Origin: Eubacterium sp. CAG:252
Lineage (GTDB): Bacteria > Bacillota > Clostridia > Lachnospirales > Lachnospiraceae
NCBI GenBank assembly: GCA_000436535.1
Contig: FR886268.1
Location: 1 to 11,999, forward strand
Reading direction: 5' to 3'
Length of the DNA: 11,999 nucleotides
The position numbers and the translations under genes are program-made. Positions 6,723-11,999 of this stretch are shown one piece after another (the stretch's first letter is position 1; the number at the start of each line of letters is the position of its first letter). The notes beneath the pieces are model-generated. The model saw nothing but the letters and a program-made list of their open reading frames with translations, was not told the origin of the DNA and made no database searches.

Positions 6723-7907
6723 TTAAATGTATACAATATCTGAAAGCTGTGAAGCTGCGGCATATTCCTCATACTGAGCTTCTGTCTTTGCTTCATTTTT
6801 TCTTATCATACAGACTTTATTGCCGTCTTTTCTTAATTCATCAGCCTGCTTTATAGCCTCTAAAAGCTTGTCAGGAGTATATACTATAAGTACGCCGCTG
6901 TAATCAACAGGAACTGTTATATTCTGTCTGTTGATAGCTGCCATAAGTCTGTCTACTATAAGTGAGAAACCAATAGAAGCCTTATCACAGCCGAACTGTC
7001 CAAGAAGCTTGTCGTAACGTCCGCCGCTTGCTATAGGTTCTCCTGTTCCAAATGTAAATGCATGGAATATAATTCCAGTATAGTATGTATGGTTACTGAG
7101 TTCGCCTAAGTCAAAAGATACATACTTGTCATAACCATTAACCTTTAATAATTCATATAAAGATAAAAGTCTGTCTACAGCACCTATACATTCTGGAATA
7201 TTAGTAAGGCTCTTTGCCTTCTCAAGTACGTCTGCCTGACCGAAAAGCTGTGGGAGTTCTAATAATACCTTTGCAGTATTCTTATCAATATTCATTGAAT
7301 TAAGAAGCTCCTCCACTCCGATATAGTTCTTTTCGTTGATAAGGTTAAGAAGCTCCTCATATGCATCACCAGCAATACCGGCATCAGCCAACAGTCCGTT
7401 AAAGAAAGCAACATTGCCTATCTCAACTTGAAACTCAGTAAGTCCGGCACTCTTCATACAGTCAATTACCATACATATTATCTCATAATCTGCATCAATA
7501 GAGTCATCATCTATCAACTCAGCACCTATGACCGTATTCTCCTTTAACCTTCCCTGATAGTACTTGCTTACATTAATAAATGTGTTGCTTACATAACAGA
7601 GCTTTATAGGAAGAATATGGTCTTCAAAGTACTTGGCAGCAGCTCTTGCGATAGATGGTGTCATATCAGGTCTTAATACTAATGTGTTGCCATATCTGTC
7701 GAAAAGCTTAAACATTTCATTAGATGGAACACTACCTCTCTCCTTGCTGAATACATCAAAATATTCGATAGAAGGTGTCTGTATGTCGTTATAACCATAT
7801 AACTTACATACATTATGAAGCCTGTTTTCGATTATCTTCTTCTCAACACACTCCGTGCTGTATATATCCCGTACACCTTCCGGTGTATGTAGTAAATCTT
7901 TTTTCAT
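6723..7907 (-). CDS. hisZ: ATP phosphoribosyltransferase regulatory subunit HisZ
   Basis: HisZ is a histidyl-tRNA synthetase paralogue that does not charge tRNA. It assembles with short HisG into the active ATP phosphoribosyltransferase and carries the histidine feedback site. The 394-residue protein shows a class II synthetase-like fold: HTPEGVRD (7-14), VLRPDMTPSIAR (77-88), the YYQGRLKENTVIGAE region (116-130) and IASGGRYDKLLGQFG (292-306). A short C-terminal region remains after about residue 335. A true HisS would normally be longer, with a complete anticodon-binding domain. The operon position directly before short hisG confirms HisZ over HisS. Start ATG 7907 has GGAG 10 nt upstream. 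It is the first gene of the his operon, behind a consensus promoter. Confidence 0.95.
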   Translation of the reverse strand: MKKDLLHTPEGVRDIYSTECVEKKIIENRLHNVCKLYGYNDIQTPSIEYFDVFSKERGSVPSNEMFKLFDRYGNTLVLRPDMTPSIARAAAKYFEDHILPIKLCYVSNTFINVSKYYQGRLKENTVIGAELIDDDSIDADYEIICMVIDCMKSAGLTEFQVEIGNVAFFNGLLADAGIAGDAYEELLNLINEKNYIGVEELLNSMNIDKNTAKVLLELPQLFGQADVLEKAKSLTNIPECIGAVDRLLSLYELLKVNGYDKYVSFDLGELSNHTYYTGIIFHAFTFGTGEPIASGGRYDKLLGQFGCDKASIGFSLIVDRLMAAINRQNITVPVDYSGVLIVYTPDKLLEAIKQADELRKDGNKVCMIRKNEAKTEAQYEEYAAASQLSDIVYI

Positions 7908-7961
7908 AACATTAATTCTCCATTCCTGTGTATACAAAGATAATCTATGCAACACATTTTT

Positions 7962-7983
7962 TCACTTTAACATAGTAACGTGA
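7962..7983 (-). promoter_or_regulatory. Small hairpin in the hisZ leader
   Basis: In the predicted leader RNA, UCAC (7983-7980) pairs with GUGA (7965-7962). After a G-A mismatch, UUA/UAA closes a CUAUGU hexaloop. The apical sequence UUACUAUGUUAAAG is identical to the top of the hairpin upstream of hisA-hisI. It lies about 55 nt before the hisZ start codon and near the transcript's 5' end. A regulatory role is inference. Confidence 0.4.
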
Positions 7984-7998
7984 TAACAAGTTAAAGAG

Positions 7999-8027
7999 AT
8001 TATACAAAATGATTGCTGTGATGTCAA
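7999..8027 (-). promoter_or_regulatory. Consensus sigma-A promoter of the his operon
   Basis: TTGACA (8027-8022) and TATAAT (8004-7999) match the sigma-A consensus exactly and are separated by the ideal 17 nt. Transcription should begin near 7992, leaving a leader of about 85 nt before hisZ. Such a strong promoter implies a negative control layer, and a palindrome spans the spacer and -35 (separate entry). No T-box, and no leader peptide rich in histidine codons, was seen. Confidence 0.88.
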
Positions 8028-8035
8028 TCATTTTG
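8005..8035. promoter_or_regulatory. Perfect palindrome overlapping the his promoter (candidate operator)
   Basis: CAAAATGATTG (8005-8015) and CAATCATTTTG (8025-8035) are exact inverted repeats with 11-bp arms and a 9-nt centre. The element fills most of the -10/-35 spacer and covers the -35 hexamer, an arrangement typical of a repressor operator. It could alternatively be an AT-rich terminator stem for upstream transcription, but the run after it (UAUAAU) is a poor U-tract. The protein that might bind is not identifiable from this window. Confidence 0.5.
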
Positions 8036-8051
8036 TGCATTTTGATATAAA

Positions 8052-8130
8052 ATGATGTTGGGGTCACAAGGTCATTCACCCACCTATGAGCAAGTTCATG
8101 TGGGTTTAGACCTTTTGACCCTGGTATCAT
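8052..8130 (-). terminator. Large nested hairpin after the GGDEF gene (candidate terminator or dispersed palindrome)
   Basis: A 13-nt arm (8121-8109) pairs with 8073-8061 with one mismatch. Within it, ACCCAC/GTGGGT (8078-8083 with 8100-8105) and ATGA/TCAT (8086-8089 with 8096-8099) form an inner stem with a 6-nt loop. Outside, ATGAT/ATCAT (8130-8126 with 8056-8052) adds 5 bp beyond a 4-nt internal loop and is followed by UUUAUAU. It begins 4 nt after the GGDEF gene's stop codon, so termination is plausible. Its size and nested architecture also fit a dispersed palindromic element. Confidence 0.45.
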
Positions 8131-8134
8131 AAAA

Positions 8135-9424
8135 TTATGATGGCAGTTCTCCATGAATTGCCTCTTTGTATATTATATAACGGTTGCCACCCTTATTTAC
8201 TGCTATCTCTGAAGCCCTTATAAGCTTATTGGTAAGCAGCTTCCAGTCTGTGCCGTTATCAGGATATCTTGATATGCCTATAGAGAAACTCATATTAAAT
8301 GAGTTGTCGTGGCTTCTGCACTCCCACGAAACACGGGAACGCATATATTCTATAAATGCCCTTAATTCCGGCTCATTATTGATATCCTTTATAACAATGA
8401 TATATTGACCTTTTCTGTCAGTCTTTCCTATGACACCGCGATATTCAACTGCCTTTAAAAGCGTACTTTTTACAACCTCAAGAAGTTCTAATGTATTCTG
8501 TTTTCCATGCATATACTCATAGTCTGACAGATTATCAATAGTTATCTTAATAAATGATAAACGACAGTTTTTATTGTACTTTGCATTATTTAAGGCATAT
8601 ACCTCAAGGTCTTTGGTTTCAAGGATATTGGTATGATATTCAAAATCGTAGGTAGTTCTTGAGAATACGCTCTTTAAGCCCGTAAGCTTAAGTGTTCCAA
8701 CAGAACGGACCGGATGCATCTGTGAATATATAGTTGAACCACGCAGATGTGCATTAACATTTTTTGACTTTGAAAGTTCAAAGTCACTATGTACGCACAC
8801 ATCAAAATCATAGTTATATGTAGACTTGCCTTTTTTTATATCATTTAGAAGATTATTATAATCTGAAAGACTTCCCTCAGGAATAAACTGCTTGCCTATA
8901 ATACGCTCATACACTTCCATAATAGGAGCCGATATTACGACAATCGCATCATTATCAATATAATTATACACTGTAAATACATCTCTGTCATATTCGTATA
9001 CATAAAATAGTTCATCATCCATAGATATAACAGTTCTATACGCAGACAGATTATCATTCAGTATGTTGCACTGGTTTCTGAGTGCTATTACATCTGAAAC
9101 ACGAAGTTCAAGATATTCCATAGACTGTTCATCATACTGCGTGCTTAAAACACATTTTTTAATATCCACAAGCACCCAGCGGTAAGAGTTATCTATCCTT
9201 TTCATACGAAGAACCATACTCTTACTCTGTCCTGCTCTCAGACTGTTAGCAACATTAATAAAATCTTCAATATCAACCTGATGTATAATTTCAGCTATTG
9301 TAAACTTGGTTGATGTGCCAACAAACTTATACATGCGTTCATTTGCTGTAATTATTGAAAAATCACTGTCGATAACCGCATATCCGTTAACAAGTTCATA
9401 ATCATCGATATAATTAAGCCCCAT
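8135..9424 (-). CDS. PAS protein with degenerate GGDEF domain
   Basis: A probable signalling protein of 429 residues. Residues about 9-115 look like a PAS sensor domain (YAVIDSDFSIITANERMYKF). Residues 130-265 are unassigned. Residues about 285-425 are a GGDEF-type fold ending in SFSIGISRYPDNGTDWKLL and NKGGNRYIIY, which match conserved GGDEF C-terminal motifs. The signature itself is lost: the position of GGDEF reads RKGQY (337-341), and the first metal-binding Asp of the DxD motif reads Thr295. Diguanylate cyclase activity is therefore unlikely; it may act as a c-di-GMP or GTP sensor or a protein-binding scaffold. No transmembrane segment is evident, so it is probably cytoplasmic. It starts 5 nt after recU, with GGAG from the recU end serving as ribosome binding site. 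Confidence 0.82.
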   Translation of the reverse strand: MGLNYIDDYELVNGYAVIDSDFSIITANERMYKFVGTSTKFTIAEIIHQVDIEDFINVANSLRAGQSKSMVLRMKRIDNSYRWVLVDIKKCVLSTQYDEQSMEYLELRVSDVIALRNQCNILNDNLSAYRTVISMDDELFYVYEYDRDVFTVYNYIDNDAIVVISAPIMEVYERIIGKQFIPEGSLSDYNNLLNDIKKGKSTYNYDFDVCVHSDFELSKSKNVNAHLRGSTIYSQMHPVRSVGTLKLTGLKSVFSRTTYDFEYHTNILETKDLEVYALNNAKYNKNCRLSFIKITIDNLSDYEYMHGKQNTLELLEVVKSTLLKAVEYRGVIGKTDRKGQYIIVIKDINNEPELRAFIEYMRSRVSWECRSHDNSFNMSFSIGISRYPDNGTDWKLLTNKLIRASEIAVNKGGNRYIIYKEAIHGELPS

Positions 9425-9429
9425 AATAG

Positions 9430-9969
9430 TTACTCTCCCGTTCGTTCATTAATATCTTTCTGAATCATCTCCAGATAATGTACCATAATACCTTTTCCTG
9501 GATTAATTCTGTAACTTTTATCAACCTCCGCATAAGTGAAGCTTTTGCGGCCGCCATTTTCAGCCCTTTCCCAAAATCTAATTATATCAGAAAATGGCAG
9601 ATAATAGAACTCATCTCTTGACGAAAAATATAATATTATAAATGAAATTCCGTCCTGAACCTCAAATTCTTTCATAAACTCTATCTGATGCTTATGAATA
9701 TTATGTATTGAAAATGTATCTACAGCACATTCCTTTGCATCAAAACATACCGGAATTCCCTGAATGACACCTATATAATCGACAGTACTCTTCTGTTCAA
9801 AGTATGCAAGTGTAATCTGTTTTGTTTCTTTGTCCATCCTGATAGGTGTAATCGGGGTTGGTATTTTCTGTATAAGACCTAAGTGGTTCTGCAGATACTT
9901 TTCATTAGTCATATTAATGTAGTCTTCTAGTGCAGAACCTCTAAGGCCTCTGGAATTCCAGGTTCCCAT
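9430..9969 (-). CDS. recU: Holliday junction resolvase RecU
   Basis: RecU cleaves four-way DNA junctions during recombination and repair in Firmicutes and also modulates RecA. The 179-residue protein begins with the family pattern WNSRGLRGSALEDYINMTN, followed by IQKIPTPITPI. The nuclease centre is STVDYIGV with Asp64 and FDAKE with Asp77 and Lys79 (Asp replaces the usual Glu of EAK). HIHKHQIEFMKEFEVQDGI (90s to 108) and GGRKSF also match the family. It is slightly shorter than Bacillus RecU. GGAG lies 7 nt before the ATG, inside the upstream pseudouridine synthase gene; the two genes overlap by 43 nt. In many Firmicutes recU sits beside ponA; here the neighbours are the synthase and the GGDEF gene. 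Confidence 0.94.
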   Translation of the reverse strand: MGTWNSRGLRGSALEDYINMTNEKYLQNHLGLIQKIPTPITPIRMDKETKQITLAYFEQKSTVDYIGVIQGIPVCFDAKECAVDTFSIHNIHKHQIEFMKEFEVQDGISFIILYFSSRDEFYYLPFSDIIRFWERAENGGRKSFTYAEVDKSYRINPGKGIMVHYLEMIQKDINERTGE

Positions 9970-11099
9970 ATATCTTCTCCTTTTAATACATTTACGAATA
10001 ACTCAGGTATATCCGTATGGACGTGAATATCCATATCCGGTATATCTAATTCGTAAGAATGAAGCATCTGGCTGCTGCATCTATATCTGTCTTTCATATA
10101 TCTGTTAAATGCTGCATCGCCGTACTTATAATCTCCAGCCAGCGGATGTGAAAGGCTTGCAAGATGTGCCCTTATCTGGTGGCTTCGTCCTGTTATAAGA
10201 TGAATTTTTAAAAGTGTCAGCTCTCCATTGGATACAAGAGGCATATATTCTGTTTCTATAGGAAGATACTCGTCCTCCCTTGACTTGTTATTCTTTGAAG
10301 CAGCCATTGTGCCAGTCTTAGCCGCTGGCAGCTTATCATATATCGTCACCTTATTGCTTTTATGGTCTTTCTTTAAATATCCTTTAACAAGCTGTCTTTT
10401 TCTTACTTCACCCGCCACAATACATATATAATACTTATTAAGTGTTCTTTCCTTAAAATGTGTTGAAAGCTCCTGAAGTCCCTTCATAGTCTTCCCAGCC
10501 GCTACTATTCCGCTTGTATTCCTATCAAGCCTGTTGCATATTCCTGGATGGAATATATGCAGGTCATCATAGCTTATAGAACCATTGTGAAGCATATATG
10601 CAGTAAGGTATTCTATAAGTGATACATCCGCTGGAATGGACTTTTGTGAAAGCATACCGGAGGGCTTGTTAATAAGAAGCACATCCTCATTCTCATATAC
10701 AATATCCAAAGGCTTATATATGGCTTCATAGTCATATGAAGCATTTTTATTGTCTTTAGTATTCTTTATATGCTGTCCATTATTATCACTTGCTGCATTA
10801 ATTTCATCCCTGTTAATGCTGTCTTTGCTGGCATTGGCAGCAGATGTGCCGTTGCTCTCACTACCTGCCTTATACTTTCCCTCCGTAAACTTTTCAAGTG
10901 TTTCCTCGGCAAAAAATATCTTTACAGAGTCCCCCATAACAAGCTTTTCGCTGCCGTCTGCTTTCTTATTGTTAAGAGTTATATTCTTTTTTCTAAGCAT
11001 TTTATATATAAAGCTCTTGCTTGCGGCAGATAAATATTTTGATAAATATTTATCAAGCCGCTGGTTATCTCCAAGCTTATCTATTACTAATTCTTTCAT
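9927..11099 (-). CDS. RluA-family 23S rRNA pseudouridine synthase
   Basis: This enzyme isomerises uridine to pseudouridine in structured RNA, most likely 23S rRNA (RluC/RluD type). It has an N-terminal S4 RNA-binding domain (about 14-62, QRLDKYLSKYL). The catalytic domain follows, with NRLDRNTSG carrying catalytic Asp192, then GRSHQIRAHL (304-313) and a GDYKYG segment (322-327). At 390 residues it is longer than the usual roughly 300. The extra length is a polar, Asn/Ser/Lys-rich linker (about 73-125) and a second basic insert near 262-277. Both look disordered, and the reading frame is continuous, so they are not frameshifts. The start at ATG 11099 has a GGTGG site upstream. The target uridine cannot be inferred. 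Confidence 0.9.
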   Translation of the reverse strand: MKELVIDKLGDNQRLDKYLSKYLSAASKSFIYKMLRKKNITLNNKKADGSEKLVMGDSVKIFFAEETLEKFTEGKYKAGSESNGTSAANASKDSINRDEINAASDNNGQHIKNTKDNKNASYDYEAIYKPLDIVYENEDVLLINKPSGMLSQKSIPADVSLIEYLTAYMLHNGSISYDDLHIFHPGICNRLDRNTSGIVAAGKTMKGLQELSTHFKERTLNKYYICIVAGEVRKRQLVKGYLKKDHKSNKVTIYDKLPAAKTGTMAASKNNKSREDEYLPIETEYMPLVSNGELTLLKIHLITGRSHQIRAHLASLSHPLAGDYKYGDAAFNRYMKDRYRCSSQMLHSYELDIPDMDIHVHTDIPELFVNVLKGEDIWEPGIPEALEVLH

Positions 11100-11119
11100 T
11101 ATTTACCACCATATCATAA

Positions 11120-11695
11120 TCAGAGGCACATATTAAGAGTGCCATTTTTTATATAACCCATCCTGTCAGTCTTATTCTCATCTTCTGACTCAAAGTTTGC
11201 TGCAAGATTAGCTGCTCTTTTTATAAATGTATCAACATCTGTATACAGTGTTACATTCGCATTAAGCTTATCGTTTTTTAGGAACTCTTTAAGGCTCTTT
11301 TCAAAAAGAGCTTTATCAGGGTTTTTATCAAGACTTAATGCAGCTATTGTATTATCGGTAACAGCCATCGCACATATACCTACCGGCTTTTTAGAATTGC
11401 TTACCACAACGTCATATATAGAAGTTATATCGCCCTTACATCCCTCAAGCCTGTCGTATACATCTTTAGGACACACTTTATGTGGAATGAGAATAAAATA
11501 AGCAACCGCCAGTTTTGCCCAAGGAAGAACAAGTACTGTGGCAACAAGTGTCATATAGTTATTGCGGGACTTGAATATCAGAAGTCCTGTTGCAAATATT
11601 GCGATTATGACAAGCAGTGCTATAGCCGTAATAATAGCATTAAGCTTTTTCTTATAATTAAGATAACCAAATTCACCTTTGTTTTTCTTATTCAT
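11120..11695 (-). CDS. Two-helix membrane protein of unknown function
   Basis: I do not recognise this family. The 191-residue product has a short basic N-terminus and two adjacent transmembrane helices (about 19-41 and 48-70). A soluble region of about 120 residues follows, predicted on the cytoplasmic side by the positive-inside rule. The soluble part contains GICAMAVTDNTIAALSL and a segment that looks alpha/beta (FLKNDKLNANVTLYTDVDTF), with no catalytic motif I can name. The start has GAGGT about 8 nt upstream. It ends 20 nt before the pseudouridine synthase gene, so the two are probably co-transcribed. The good ribosome binding site and protein-like composition make it a real gene. Confidence 0.78.
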   Translation of the reverse strand: MNKKNKGEFGYLNYKKKLNAIITAIALLVIIAIFATGLLIFKSRNNYMTLVATVLVLPWAKLAVAYFILIPHKVCPKDVYDRLEGCKGDITSIYDVVVSNSKKPVGICAMAVTDNTIAALSLDKNPDKALFEKSLKEFLKNDKLNANVTLYTDVDTFIKRAANLAANFESEDENKTDRMGYIKNGTLNMCL

Positions 11696-11735
11696 ATATT
11701 ATACCTCATTTCTGCGAACGTTTTTTGTGCATAAC

Positions 11736-11768
11736 GAGTTTGTGTCAAGTGTGTGCAGACACAAATCC
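11736..11768. repeat. Palindromic element, copy B (upstream of the membrane protein gene)
   Basis: TTTGTGTC and GACACAAA are 8-bp complementary arms around an 11-nt centre containing TGCACACAC. Weaker outer AACG/CGTT complementarity lies just outside. The plus strand shares the core TGTGYCAAGTGTG and the ending ACACAAA with the element at 6680-6710. The hairpin is not followed by a U-tract. The arm TTGACA (11748-11743) resembles a -35, but no -10 lies at the right distance. Confidence 0.45.
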
Positions 11769-11798
11769 CGTTTACCTCTTATTACGTTATTCTCAGCA

Positions 11799-11999
11799 TT
11801 ATCTGTGCTTTCTGCCTGAACTTCTAGCAGTGTTTCTTTCGTTCTTATGTTCATTCTTACGAACAGCTTTATCGGTATTTCGTACATTTTTAATTCTATC
11901 TTTACTATTACTCTTGCTGCTGTTTTTCTTATTATTGGCTTTACCTGTGTTCTTATTATTGGCATTATCAGAGCCTGTACGTTTCTGACCTGTCTGGTT
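11799..11999 (-). CDS. C-terminal tail of a basic low-complexity protein (partial)
   Basis: A frame with no start in the window is open from the right edge to a TAA at 11801-11799, giving 66 residues. The translation is dominated by Asn, Lys, Arg and Ser (for example TGSDNANNKNTGKANNKK and a final RSSGRKHR). It contains a 24-nt repeat of an ANNK unit. This is typical of the disordered, RNA-binding C-terminal tails of proteins such as DEAD-box helicases or RNase R, but the tail alone cannot identify the enzyme. It is oriented like all its neighbours and ends about 100 nt before the membrane protein gene. The body of the gene lies outside the window. Confidence 0.6.
   Translation of the reverse strand, partial: NQTGQKRTGSDNANNKNTGKANNKKNSSKSNSKDRIKNVRNTDKAVRKNEHKNERNTARSSGRKHR

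Noticed and set aside
7904..7957. 17-codon leader ORF (MCCIDYLCIHRNGELML) overlapping the hisZ start as ATGA
   Set aside because: No ribosome binding site and only one His codon, so it does not resemble a histidine attenuation peptide. Translational coupling remains possible but is unsupported.
7908..8134. T-box riboswitch upstream of hisZ
   Set aside because: The predicted leader is only about 85 nt and lacks the conserved T-box bulge sequence and a specifier hairpin with terminator.
7945..8154. 69-codon minus-strand ORF beginning MENCHHNF
   Set aside because: It runs through the nested hairpin, the promoter palindrome and the his promoter, in a frame shifted from the GGDEF gene. It is a by-product of those elements.
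10750..11136. 128-codon plus-strand ORF opposite the pseudouridine synthase
   Set aside because: Antisense to the S4 domain and polar linker; its hydrophobic composition is the mirror of that linker.
11699..11965. 88-codon minus-strand ORF at the right end
   Set aside because: It overlaps the open frame that ends at 11799, has no ribosome binding site, and its tail runs through the palindromic intergenic element. Its composition does not look like a protein family.
1..11999. CRISPR array, transposon, prophage, toxin-antitoxin or other defence system
   Set aside because: No regular spacer repeats, transposase, integrase or defence-related domain was seen. The genes are housekeeping and biosynthetic.

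Overview
The window reads as low-GC Firmicutes chromosome, most likely from a Lachnospiraceae-type gut clostridium. The clues are an L27 with the cleavable N-terminal extension next to the Prp protease, a short-form HisG paired with HisZ, RecU, and a clostridial RNase E/G beside rplU-prp-rpmA. The genus is inference. Every supported gene lies on the minus strand, so the order of transcription runs from high to low coordinates.

Region 1 (11999 to 8135): the C-terminal tail of an unidentified basic protein (partial), a two-helix membrane protein of unknown function, an RluA-family pseudouridine synthase with a long linker, the Holliday junction resolvase RecU (overlapping the synthase gene by 43 nt), and a PAS protein with a degenerate, probably inactive GGDEF domain. 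The last three genes are packed like an operon. A 79-nt nested hairpin follows the GGDEF gene.

Region 2 (8035 to 2832): a histidine operon driven by a consensus -35/-10 promoter (17-bp spacer) that overlaps an 11-bp-arm palindrome. Gene order is hisZ, hisG, hisD, hisB and a fused hisA-hisI. The genes supply ATP phosphoribosyltransferase (HisG plus HisZ), PRA-CH (HisI domain), the isomerase (HisA domain), IGP dehydratase (HisB) and histidinol dehydrogenase (HisD). hisE, hisH, hisF, hisC and a histidinol-phosphatase are not in the window and must lie elsewhere. Two short hairpins with the same apical sequence sit upstream of hisZ and upstream of hisA-hisI.

Region 3 (2759 to 1): an RNase E/G family ribonuclease, a PAP2-family membrane phosphatase, then a separate promoter, a probable L21 leader, rplU, prp and the 5' end of rpmA. 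Prp removes the N-terminal extension of L27, so substrate and processing enzyme are encoded side by side. rng follows the his operon with no clear terminator, so some readthrough is plausible.

No mobile element, CRISPR array, tRNA or rRNA was recognised, and no gene-free stretch exceeds 300 nt. The window is mostly ordinary housekeeping sequence. The items most worth checking are the HisA-HisI fusion, the paired his-leader hairpins, the promoter palindrome, the nested hairpin after the GGDEF gene, and a roughly 30-nt element present in two distant intergenic gaps.
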